A stretch of 25,267 nt of DNA from Proteiniphilum sp. UBA1403. Lineage in GTDB: Bacteria; Bacteroidota; Bacteroidia; Bacteroidales; Dysgonomonadaceae. The position numbers and the translations under genes are program-made. The stretch covers positions 1-25,267 of the forward strand of contig DBQD01000050.1 of assembly GCA_002305715.1 (NCBI GenBank), given 5' to 3'. The notes below the pieces were generated by a model. The model was not told where the DNA came from and ran no database searches. It was given only the letters and a program-made list of their open reading frames with translations. Below, piece by piece: positions 8,007 to 14,800 of the stretch. Within the stretch, counting starts at the first letter, position 1. Every line of letters starts with the position of its first letter.

Positions 8007-8459
8007 TCAGTTATATTTGCTCATTAATAACTCTTCTTTTAATCTAGTATCTACTGTTTCATGGTCTAACATTAATAATGACCAGTTTCCTGAATTTTTC
8101 ATATTGATAAGCCATTCTGGCATTTCAACATCTTCGGTCTCAGAATCTTCATAGTCAATGAACCCTTCTAAGTAGAACTCATCTATCATAATTTGTTTTT
8201 TGTTAATTAAGTCATAAAATATCATTTTAATTGACACCATTTTGTCGTATAGCTCACTCATCAAATTGGTTAGTCTGTCATTTACAGAACTAAAGTGCTC
8301 AATAAAATTATTATCAAATGTAAAGTCTTGGTTCATTCTGTGACGACGTTCATTTGCTGTAAAATGGATTCTTTCATCTATTTCAGATGGGCAATCGAGA
8401 ATTATTTTTTCTAATTCTGATAAAGTACAATTCTGGAAATCAATCTCAAATTCTTTCAT
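8007..8459 (-). CDS. Hypothetical 150-aa acidic protein
   Basis: The frame is open to 8582, but the first 41 residues are encoded by very AT-rich sequence typical of a leader. I choose the ATG at 8459, which gives MKEFEIDFQNCTLSELEKII... and 150 residues. The protein is soluble and acidic, with an amphipathic middle (FIEHFSSVNDRLTNLMSELYDKMVSIKMIF) that may be a coiled coil. The C-terminal third is rich in D and E and contains MPEWLINMKNSGNWSLLML. No known motif is recognised. It sits among other lone small genes of low GC. Whether the TGA at its end is original is uncertain, because coding-like sequence continues in frame (7845-8006). Confidence 0.6.
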   Translation of the reverse strand: MKEFEIDFQNCTLSELEKIILDCPSEIDERIHFTANERRHRMNQDFTFDNNFIEHFSSVNDRLTNLMSELYDKMVSIKMIFYDLINKKQIMIDEFYLEGFIDYEDSETEDVEMPEWLINMKNSGNWSLLMLDHETVDTRLKEELLMSKYN

Positions 8460-8660
8460 TTTAGTTTTTTTTATTTTGATTTTTGAGTTAAAGTTATGTG
8501 GATTGTATGCCAAATTTAAGCAATAGATAAAAAGTTTTTCAATTAAATAGTTATTGCTCATTGCTGTGCATTTATTTAGCATATCGATTATATATTTTAG
8601 ATGTCTGAACTGTATGATAGGGCTATGCTTTAGGACTTATTTTACATATAATTATAAAAG

Positions 8661-8891
8661 ATGAAAAAAGTTAAAAAGTCGGGATGTTTCACTACTTTAA
8701 TTGGAATTGGATACTTGGCATATCTATGGAATAAATTTGGCGAAGGAACCCAGATAACTAGTGGTGACGCAGTAATTGCTTTATTTGAATATCTATTAGT
8801 AGTTGGGATAATATGCCTTATCCTAATTATACTGGTATCTGTAGTTGGGGTTAGGTTAGTGAAGAAAATTGAAAAATCACTGAAACGATAA
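8661..8891 (+). CDS. Small membrane protein, 76 aa
   Basis: This short basic-ended protein has two hydrophobic segments (GCFTTLIGIGYLAYLW, about 8-23, and LFEYLLVVGIICLILIILVS, about 42-61) and a lysine-rich tail (KKIEKSLKR). It is probably a two-helix inner-membrane protein. No family is recognised. The ATG follows an AT-rich leader normal for the phylum. It converges with the DW-repeat gene at 9027-9506, with a hairpin between them. Confidence 0.55.
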   Translation: MKKVKKSGCFTTLIGIGYLAYLWNKFGEGTQITSGDAVIALFEYLLVVGIICLILIILVSVVGVRLVKKIEKSLKR

Positions 8892-8936
8892 AACAATAAT
8901 GACAAAATGGAATCTTTAAGAGGAAGTGTTGATGGT

Positions 8937-8975
8937 AAAACTTGCAGACTTACTGTTCAATAGTAAATCTGCAAG
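8937..8975 (-). terminator. Hairpin terminator between convergent genes
   Basis: A 14-bp stem with one mismatch (8941-8954 with 8962-8975) has a 7-nt loop. On the minus strand it is followed by TTTT (8937-8940). It lies about 50 nt past the stop of the minus-strand gene at 9027 and also separates it from the plus-strand gene ending at 8891. Confidence 0.75.
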
Positions 8976-9026
8976 CAGGTTCATGAATCAATTAATTCTC
9001 TAATTATAACTATCTCAGATTCTTAT

Positions 9027-9506
9027 TCAAGTAAGCATTCCTTTTTTTATTTTATCTGATTCTTCACTTATCAAATATCTCCAAAGCATTGATTGCTGAA
9101 GTGATGACATTGGAATATAATTGATATATTTTTCCAGAAATTCTTTGTTATAATACTCTGTTAAATACCTATTATCAATAATTTCGTTCCAGTCCCAATA
9201 GTCAAGAAATTTATCTAATAACTCTATAGTACTTATAGATTTTGATAATTGCTGCCAGTCCCAGTAATCATGAAATTTATTTGCATTATCAAATGTGAAA
9301 GTCAGTTCATTGCAATATAAAGAAAATTCGTGCCAATCTATGTGTGCTTTAAATTTTTCAAGCATAGAAGTTGTCCACAGCATGTCGCTGTTTTGAGAAA
9401 CAGCTTTCCAGTTTACTTTATTCTTATGCTTTTCCAGGAGTTGCTCTGTCCATAGAAACTCCTTGGAAGTCTCTTCCCAAGCGGACTCTTCTAATACAGC
9501 CGCCAT
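9027..9506 (-). CDS. DW-repeat protein, 159 aa, function unknown
   Basis: The protein is built of five or six imperfect repeats of about 22-27 residues. Each begins with D/N-W and continues with a hydrophobic residue and often S, then a turn, then LxW or similar and a helix ending LEKF/LDKF + 4 residues (examples: NWKAVSQNSDMLWTTSMLEKF; DWQQLSKSISTIELLDKF; DWNEII...EFLEKY). Tryptophan content is very high. Such short helical repeats make a curved solenoid, generally a protein-binding surface, so a binding or immunity-like role is possible but not shown. No signal peptide, membrane helix or catalytic motif is seen. A terminator hairpin follows the gene. It stands alone in an AT-rich region of orphan genes. 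Confidence 0.7.
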   Translation of the reverse strand: MAAVLEESAWEETSKEFLWTEQLLEKHKNKVNWKAVSQNSDMLWTTSMLEKFKAHIDWHEFSLYCNELTFTFDNANKFHDYWDWQQLSKSISTIELLDKFLDYWDWNEIIDNRYLTEYYNKEFLEKYINYIPMSSLQQSMLWRYLISEESDKIKKGMLT

Positions 9507-9700
9507 GAAATCTGAATTAATGCTTTTTGTTGTTATAGACTCATATTTTAGTGTATAATATTTTGAATATCCTCAAAGTAAACAGAAGAATATGCCAAAT
9601 AATGACATTAGTTTAAAGTATTTCAATTAATAAATTTAATACATGGCTATGCCTTAATTTGGCGTATCACTCTGCTATTTTTGAAGGAAAAATATTGATT

Positions 9701-10153
9701 ATGCCAATTATAATATCATACGATACTTCTACCTCAACTAAAGAGAGGTGGGGATATTGGTTACATGAAGATAATAGCTCAGTTTATAAAACTCCTTTAT
9801 CTGAAAGTGATTTTAACGATATAAATTATTTTGTGAAAGATATGAGTATTTCAATAAGATATGATCCTGATGATTTTGATAGAACTGATTTAATTAGTGA
9901 TGTTTTTGAAGAGCAAAATTTCGAGATATATAACAAGTTGTCTGATTTCACACATTTCTATTTTCTGTTTGAATATTCTCCTGATAGTCCTTTACAAATT
10001 GATGAAATGAGTGAAATAATGATGAAGTTTTTTAAGTTAGTAATAGCTAATGATTCGGAGCCAAAATATTATTTTTTTGCAGCTGAATCACGCAATAAAA
10101 TTGCAAATTCACTTTGCATTGAAATCCTAGCAGGAAAATTGCAATCTTATTAA
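9701..10153 (+). CDS. Hypothetical 150-aa acidic protein
   Basis: The frame is open from a TTG at 9659, but the ATG at 9701 is preceded by a purine-rich GAAGGAAAAA and begins a more protein-like sequence (MPIIISYDTSTSTKERWGYW). The product is acidic, rich in D, E, F and Y, with no signal peptide or clear membrane span and no catalytic motif that I recognise. Size and composition resemble the other solitary small proteins here (8007-8459) and the immunity-type proteins common in Bacteroidota accessory regions; that resemblance is only in style. The next gene begins 74 bp on in the same direction. Confidence 0.6.
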   Translation: MPIIISYDTSTSTKERWGYWLHEDNSSVYKTPLSESDFNDINYFVKDMSISIRYDPDDFDRTDLISDVFEEQNFEIYNKLSDFTHFYFLFEYSPDSPLQIDEMSEIMMKFFKLVIANDSEPKYYFFAAESRNKIANSLCIEILAGKLQSY

Positions 10154-10227
10154 AATTCTTTTTTTAAATAAATATTGTTTTTTATATAAATATGTTTCAT
10201 ATTTTTACATTAATTTAAATTTTCACC

Positions 10228-10449
10228 ATGGCAAAAGTATTTAGAATTACACCCAAACGAATAAAGAGGAATAATGGAACAGTTCTGACACCGGATATGA
10301 CGATTACAGTAACAACTCTTCATCATACTTCAGATCCATTTTATAATGGTGCAAAAGAGATAAGAGAAGCATACATGAGACTCTACAGATTTGATTATAC
10401 AAAGGCGAATTGTTATAAAAGTGATTTTAAGGTAGAGAGGTTGGATTAA
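10228..10449 (+). CDS. Small basic protein, 73 aa, upstream of the nuclease
   Basis: The product starts MAKVFRITPKRIKRNNG and contains TVLTPDMTITVTT and NGAKEIREAYMRLYRFDY. It is basic at the N-terminus, with alternating strand and helix character. No family is named with confidence, though its neat ATG, stop and composition suggest a real conserved gene. It lies 38 bp upstream of the PD-(D/E)XK nuclease on the same strand, so the two probably share a transcript. A DNA- or partner-binding role alongside the nuclease is a guess. Confidence 0.6.
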   Translation: MAKVFRITPKRIKRNNGTVLTPDMTITVTTLHHTSDPFYNGAKEIREAYMRLYRFDYTKANCYKSDFKVERLD

Positions 10450-10487
10450 GACATAAATAATAAAAAGAACATTAAAACTTTAATATT

Positions 10488-11627
10488 ATGAGAATAAAAA
10501 GTATTGAAAAACTTTTAGCAGTAGTGTTAAGTATAAAGAAAAAAAATGATGCAGTTCTTGATGCAACAGGAGGTCGTTTTAATATATTCCAGACACTAGG
10601 CGTAAATCATTATGAAAACAAACATTCATTGATATTAGCAGCCTTATTAAACCCAGGTGGGACCCATGGACTAAAAGATGAATTTTTAAATTTATTTGTA
10701 AAAATGATAGCTCAGAAAAACAGTAGTTTAGATTTTGACTGCAGTAATGTGACTGTTATAACTGAGCATGTAATTACTGATGGAAGATTAGATATTATAA
10801 TCAAAAATCCAGAACAAGCAATTATTATAGAAAATAAAATATATGCTCGTGATCAATCAGAACAATTAATAAGGTATAATAACTATGCTGAACAAAAATA
10901 TGACATCGGAAAATATATAATACTTTATCTCACTTTATGGGGCAACGAAGCTAGCAAACAAAGTAGTGGAGCTACTGAATATATTTGCCTTTCTTATGAA
11001 AACGATATAATAGAATGGCTTGAAGAATGCTTAAAAATATCATTACGTCATCCTACTGTAAGAGAGACATTAGTCCAATATATCAATCATTTAAAACAAC
11101 TAACAAATCAAGATATGGAATCAAAAAATTCAGAAGAAATAGTAAAAGCTTTAGCAGATAATGTTGAATCATCAATAATCGTTTATCAAAACTTCAATAA
11201 CATGAAATCAATGTTAATTGAAGAAATGGTTAAAAGGGTGTCTGAAAAATTTGACTTAAATTATTCTTTGAAAAATGAAAATAGTTTCCATTTTTACAAA
11301 AATGATTGGCCAACAGGTGCAGGTATTTATTTCGCGGAAAATAACAAACAATTATATTTTGCTTTTAAAAACCAAGCAGCCAGCGTAGGAAAAGCTGAAC
11401 CACAGTATTTAATTAAAGAATTATTTGATATAGACCCCATACCATTTGATCAATATGGTTACAAACTTATTGCACCACATTGGAATTTTGATAATGAAAT
11501 ACTTATTGACATAAGTAATGGTAAATTTGAAAAAGAAATAGTTATTAAATATTTAGATTTAGCCTTAAGATATTTGGAAAAAAATGTCAATGTGGAAAAT
11601 AATATCAAGGAACCATTTAACGGTTAA
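10488..11627 (+). CDS. PD-(D/E)XK nuclease family protein (PDDEXK_4-like)
   Basis: In this 379-aa protein the N-terminal half matches the PD-(D/E)XK superfamily group often labelled PDDEXK_4. It has FNIFQTLGV followed by ENKHSLILAALLNPGGTHGLKDEFL (E43 as the helix-1 acidic residue), then the catalytic core GRLDIII (D102) and IIIENKI (E115-x-K117), with a following DQSEQLIRY helix (Q124). The C-terminal half (about 210-379) is a separate domain with Y/W-rich strands and no assigned name. The core residues needed for metal-dependent DNA cleavage appear present. Such proteins often occur in defence islands, though many are uncharacterised. It follows a 73-aa gene by 38 bp, and its last 11 bp overlap the convergent WYL regulator gene. 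Confidence 0.85.
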   Translation: MRIKSIEKLLAVVLSIKKKNDAVLDATGGRFNIFQTLGVNHYENKHSLILAALLNPGGTHGLKDEFLNLFVKMIAQKNSSLDFDCSNVTVITEHVITDGRLDIIIKNPEQAIIIENKIYARDQSEQLIRYNNYAEQKYDIGKYIILYLTLWGNEASKQSSGATEYICLSYENDIIEWLEECLKISLRHPTVRETLVQYINHLKQLTNQDMESKNSEEIVKALADNVESSIIVYQNFNNMKSMLIEEMVKRVSEKFDLNYSLKNENSFHFYKNDWPTGAGIYFAENNKQLYFAFKNQAASVGKAEPQYLIKELFDIDPIPFDQYGYKLIAPHWNFDNEILIDISNGKFEKEIVIKYLDLALRYLEKNVNVENNIKEPFNG

Positions 11628-12570
11628 TTTTCGATGTTAAATAAGCATTGCGCATCTCCTTCACAATCTCCTTAACCTCCTCCCTAAACCACTCAGGTTT
11701 TAGGACTTCAACTTGGGCTCCGTGCGATAAAAGTTCTTGCCGAAAGTCGTAGGTAGGTTTAATGTAGTATTCAAAAATGGTGTAGTAGTCATTGGAGGTA
11801 ATAACCTTTTGTGAGCTGTGCAACGGAAGTGCTTTTATATAGTCATCTTGTCTTTTGAGTACCTTTATCCGGACAATTTCAGTTGGGATGTCTTCTCCTG
11901 AGATGATACCAAAACTGTCACCGAAATAGGATTCAAAATCTACATCTTTAGGTAAATTAAATGTGCTTTCAGTTATCTCAACACGTTTTACACGATCAAG
12001 TGAGTAGGTTTGCAATTTAGCGCTGTAAGGATTATATGCAAGAAGATACCAGCGTTGTTTAAATACTTTTATAAAGTATGGGTTTACATCGAATGTTGCC
12101 GGATTTTCTTGCCAGAATGCTTGGTAGGTAATTGTAAGAGAGAAATTATCGCGCATGGCTTCAATTATGGTGGTCAGGTATTCCTGTCCGCGAGGTATTT
12201 TCTCAAACAGGATGCGATGTTTGATCTTGTGACTCTCATTGATAAGGTTGTTTACTGCAAATGTGTTCAACAGCCAGGTTCTCACACCACCTTTTTCTAT
12301 ATCTTCTGAGTTTTCAATGTAGTACTTATAACCGTTGCGCTTGTTACACTCAATGTTGATATCAAACATCTGTTCGATTGCTTTTCGATGGTTGTGAAAT
12401 GTGCGCAGTGGATAATCTTCCTGTTCGCAGTTTAGAGACGACCGTTGCCAGTGCTCATTGATCTCTTCAAAGGTTATATCACTTTTCCGATATATGAGAT
12501 CTACCAGCCATACATATCGATTAAAGAGGCTGGAGGTGCTGTCTTTACTGCTTTTTCTTTTGTTTATCAT
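11617..12570 (-). CDS. WYL-domain transcriptional regulator
   Basis: This 317-aa regulator has an N-terminal helix-turn-helix region (about 15-85, ending ...MFDINIECNKRNGYKYYIE), a WYL domain (about 135-200) with RWYLLAY (WYL at 174-176) and the accompanying LDRVKRVEI, and a C-terminal WCX-type domain ending with ELLSHGAQVEVLKPEWFREEVKEIV. WYL proteins bind nucleic-acid-like ligands and commonly repress or activate phage-defence and DNA-damage genes. Its 3' end overlaps the nuclease gene by 11 bp in convergent orientation. Upstream it is divergent from the 303-aa protein/metallophosphoesterase pair, with two dyads in the shared spacer. Control of one or both neighbours is likely but inferred. 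Confidence 0.9.
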   Translation of the reverse strand: MINKRKSSKDSTSSLFNRYVWLVDLIYRKSDITFEEINEHWQRSSLNCEQEDYPLRTFHNHRKAIEQMFDINIECNKRNGYKYYIENSEDIEKGGVRTWLLNTFAVNNLINESHKIKHRILFEKIPRGQEYLTTIIEAMRDNFSLTITYQAFWQENPATFDVNPYFIKVFKQRWYLLAYNPYSAKLQTYSLDRVKRVEITESTFNLPKDVDFESYFGDSFGIISGEDIPTEIVRIKVLKRQDDYIKALPLHSSQKVITSNDYYTIFEYYIKPTYDFRQELLSHGAQVEVLKPEWFREEVKEIVKEMRNAYLTSKINR

Positions 12571-12637
12571 ATTTTTGATTCTTTGGCTGTCAATGGGTTA
12601 CTAAGTTTTTTATCTCAAAGACAATATTATTACACGC

Positions 12638-12676
12638 CAAATATTTGCACAAGATATAGTATAATTCTTAAAGAAT
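12638..12676. promoter_or_regulatory. Candidate operator dyads between WYL gene and 12765 gene
   Basis: Two perfect palindromes lie in the 194-bp divergent spacer: CAAATATTTG (12638-12647) and ATTCTTAAAGAAT (12664-12676). The spacer is AT-rich, so chance palindromes are possible. Their position between a WYL regulator and the unit it faces makes them candidate binding sites for that regulator. Confidence 0.35.
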
Positions 12677-12732
12677 AAATATTTTTCAGATAAAGTTTTA
12701 TTGTTGTGCAATATTTTGGCATATATGCGGAT

Positions 12733-12740
12733 TATTTTTG
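12733..12740 (+). promoter_or_regulatory. -7 box for the 12765-14272 unit
   Basis: TATTTTTG matches TAnnTTTG and lies 24 bp before the ATG at 12765, giving a short leader. A TTTG at 12715-12718 is closer than the usual -33 spacing. Confidence 0.5.
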
Positions 12741-12764
12741 TAAAAGATAATAAACAGATGAGCT

Positions 12765-13676
12765 ATGCATTATTTAAACTCACATATTGAAAGACTTCAA
12801 GAGAATCTCTCTGAAATCAAATTAAAGTTTGGAAGTGAAATTGAGAAATTTGATTGTTATTTTATCTGTAAAATTCACGTTTCAAAAAATAATTTTAATA
12901 ATATCTCCTCATTTTATGGAGATGGTAAATTGTATGAGACAACAGAAATAAAGATCACTTCGGGTGGCAAAGATAATGAAAACGACAATATGGTGGTGCT
13001 TCATATTGGGTTTAACCCAGACGCTCTAAGCTACGAAGATTTATTGCCATATGGATCTAAATCTGCTTATTCCAATCTTCCTGAGATATCTGAATCTTAT
13101 GATGAATTTGGAAATCGTATAGATAATCTGGGGGATAAATTGTATTACAAATACAATAGAGATGGGTATATAATATCAAGTAAAAGTTGGTGTAAAAAAA
13201 GACAATTATGGATAAACAGGTATTACTTCGATGAAGACAATATGAGCAAAATGTTGATTGGGGATGATTTTAACAATTTGATTCTTTTACTGCACTGTAA
13301 ATATAGTGAAGGAAATGAAACTGAAAGGTTTATTTATGACTCGGGACTTGAATTAGTGCTAAGAACAGAGATTGAACATGATGAGAATGAACGATTGGTT
13401 TCATCGACGAGTTATTTGCCTGACGGGAAAGTAGCATGGCGTATCGGTAATGAATTTGCCTATGATATTAATAATGAACTTGTTTATAAAGAACTGGAAT
13501 TTGAGGATGATGAACTTGGCTCAATAACCCTGTTTTTATATCATCACAAGTACCTCGAAATGTGGGATAAAAGCTTAAACAGGAATTATCCATTATCACT
13601 TGGCGATTTGCTTAATATAGCTTGTTTTGGTGAAGATGAGGAGTTGTGGATTGATCCATATCCGGATTTTGAATAA
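12765..13676 (+). CDS. Hypothetical 303-aa acidic protein, paired with metallophosphoesterase
   Basis: This acidic, tyrosine-rich protein has no signal peptide and no recognised family. The N-terminal 50 residues look helical (HIERLQENLSEIKLKFGSEIEKF). The middle has a run of YD/YN-type strand repeats (YDEFGNRIDNLGDKLYYKYNRDGY, split as YDEFGNR and YYKYNRDGY) that superficially recall the beta-hairpins of RHS/YD-repeat proteins. The C-terminus ends with EDEELWIDPYPDFE. Nothing catalytic stands out. The stop codon is 2 bp before the next ATG, so it is very probably co-translated with the metallophosphoesterase, and the unit is divergent from a WYL regulator. The best guess is a sensor or partner subunit of a two-gene module; this is inference. 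Confidence 0.7.
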   Translation: MHYLNSHIERLQENLSEIKLKFGSEIEKFDCYFICKIHVSKNNFNNISSFYGDGKLYETTEIKITSGGKDNENDNMVVLHIGFNPDALSYEDLLPYGSKSAYSNLPEISESYDEFGNRIDNLGDKLYYKYNRDGYIISSKSWCKKRQLWINRYYFDEDNMSKMLIGDDFNNLILLLHCKYSEGNETERFIYDSGLELVLRTEIEHDENERLVSSTSYLPDGKVAWRIGNEFAYDINNELVYKELEFEDDELGSITLFLYHHKYLEMWDKSLNRNYPLSLGDLLNIACFGEDEELWIDPYPDFE

Positions 13677-13678
13677 AG

Positions 13679-14272
13679 ATGAAAATACTACATTTATCAG
13701 ACACCCACAATTGTCACAAGCAATTGAAAGATCTGCCTGAAGCTGATATTATCATTCATGCGGGCGATTTTTCTTTTACCGGAACGGAGAAGGAAACCCT
13801 AAATTTTATTGAATGGTTTTATGCACTTCCTTACAAGTATAAAATCTTCATTGCTGGTAATCACGACGATTATTTGTTTGGTGCAAATATTGAGGGTTTA
13901 CCGGATAACTGTTATTATCTATGCAATTCCGGAGTAACAATCGGGAATATGCATTTTTATGGTGTCCCATTGTTTATAGACGATGTAATATCCGGAGAAT
14001 ACGATAGACAACTTAACAATATACCAAACGACACAGATGTGTTAATAACACATCAGCCACCCTTTGGAATATTGGATTTCTCAGAAAATATAAATTATGG
14101 GGACTTTATATTGCTGCAAAATGTGTTGAGAATTAAGCCAAAATATCATTTATTCGGTCATATACATAATGCTTATGGTATGGAGAAAAACGATGAGACT
14201 CTGTTTGTTAATTCATCAATACTTGACAATAATTATGAAATCAAGAATAATCCTGTAATACTTAATTTGTAA
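13679..14272 (+). CDS. Calcineurin-like metallophosphoesterase
   Basis: This 197-aa phosphoesterase carries all the metal-binding motifs of the calcineurin-like superfamily in order: SDTH (residues 7-10), HAGDF, GNHDDY, a single H in ITHQPPFG, and GHIH near the C-terminus. The small size and the GNHD...THQPP spacing resemble the MPPED/UPF0046-like group, which hydrolyses phosphodiesters or cyclic nucleotides. It lacks a signal peptide, so it is cytosolic. It is coupled (2-bp gap) to the 303-aa protein upstream. In this context it might act on a nucleotide signal or on nucleic acid, but no substrate can be read from the sequence. Confidence 0.88.
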   Translation: MKILHLSDTHNCHKQLKDLPEADIIIHAGDFSFTGTEKETLNFIEWFYALPYKYKIFIAGNHDDYLFGANIEGLPDNCYYLCNSGVTIGNMHFYGVPLFIDDVISGEYDRQLNNIPNDTDVLITHQPPFGILDFSENINYGDFILLQNVLRIKPKYHLFGHIHNAYGMEKNDETLFVNSSILDNNYEIKNNPVILNL

Positions 14273-14401
14273 TAAGACATCATTTGCCGATGCAAAATAT
14301 TTTTTTAACGCCCATTTATAACCTTGTAATCGCTTGATACATAGTATATTACAAAGTCTTACCGAAGGACAAAAGTTCGTTCGGGGGGACAGACTGGGGA
14401 C

Positions 14402-14481
14402 TGCATTTCTGCAAAGAAACTAATACAATCTGCAAAAATGCACTTTTTTTAGATTTTTTAGCATATTTGCATTTCGTTGCA
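14402..14481. repeat. Cluster of three TGCA-spacer-TGCA dyads
   Basis: TGCA occurs six times in 80 bp, arranged as three pairs: TGCATTTCTGCA (14402-14413), TGCAAAAATGCA (14431-14442) and TGCATTTCGTTGCA (14468-14481). Because TGCA is self-complementary, each pair is a dyad. Chance would give well under one TGCA in this length. Confidence 0.6.
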
Positions 14482-14541
14482 TGGTAAAATGGCCTTTAAT
14501 TTGAGCTGAAATTGCGCCTGCGATAGCTATTAAATTTAGTG

Positions 14542-14586
14542 GTTTAGTTTAGTCCAATGTATATATAGAATAGAAGTAAACTAAAC
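14542..14586. repeat. 10-bp inverted repeat with 25-bp spacer
   Basis: GTTTAGTTTA (14542-14551) and its exact complement TAAACTAAAC (14577-14586) flank a spacer with a TATATATA run. It could be a protein-binding site or a hairpin in RNA of either strand. No T run follows, so it is a weak terminator candidate. Confidence 0.5.
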
Positions 14587-14664
14587 TGCCTTCATCGCCA
14601 AATCTAAGAGGTCCGTTATAGAAGTGTCTTTACACTCTTTAAAAATGAGCTTTGTCCCTCTCAT
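14581..14664 (-). CDS. Possible 27-aa small protein
   Basis: The frame starts at the ATG at 14664 and ends at TAG 14581-14583. The peptide (MRGTKLIFKECKDTSITD then LLDLAMKAV) is balanced in composition and looks more protein-like than random AT-rich sequence. A TATATTTG box lies 63 bp upstream on the same strand, and the right arm of an inverted repeat overlaps its end. It could equally be the last piece of a decayed gene downstream of the Arm-domain gene. Very tentative. Confidence 0.25.
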   Translation of the reverse strand: MRGTKLIFKECKDTSITDLLDLAMKAV

Positions 14665-14726
14665 TTGCAGATGTTATGTGTTTCTTTATATCCGTCTACC
14701 TTTTAGTAGGAGTTTCTGAGAAGTGC

Positions 14727-14734
14727 CAAATATA
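14727..14734 (-). promoter_or_regulatory. Minus-strand -7-like box
   Basis: On the minus strand this reads TATATTTG (TAnnTTTG), with a TTTTG 14 nt upstream, shorter than usual spacing. It would drive a transcript across 14664-14581, with no larger gene downstream on that strand. Confidence 0.35.
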
Positions 14735-14800
14735 CTCTTTTTGCTTCTCAAAAGAAGAGAAATTAAACCAAATTCTGTTCATTTTTCTTTTGTCAAGCAA

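Larger units (their letters stand above)
14273..14800. other. 528-bp non-coding stretch between the WYL-side genes and the mobile-element module
   Basis: No convincing full-size gene is present. The stretch holds a 7-bp dyad TTGTAAT (14324-14330)/ATTACAA (14348-14354), a G-rich tract (GGGGGG near 14384), a cluster of TGCA dyads (14402-14481), a 10-bp inverted repeat (14542-14586), a possible 27-codon minus-strand frame (14581-14664) and a minus-strand -7-like box (14727-14734). The density of dyads next to an Arm-domain protein suggests a recombination or control region of an integrated element. I could not identify attachment-site direct repeats. Confidence 0.45.

Noticed and set aside
8621..9656. 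GGCTATGC followed by TTA upstream of two plus-strand genes (8621 and 9645)
   Set aside because: Only two full copies, short, at different distances from the starts; could be chance in AT-rich DNA. A third partial copy at 12763 overlaps a start codon.
14324..14354. TTGTAAT/ATTACAA dyad as a recombinase core site
   Set aside because: The 17-bp spacer is wider than expected for tyrosine recombinase core sites, and no matching direct repeat was found at the other end of the island.
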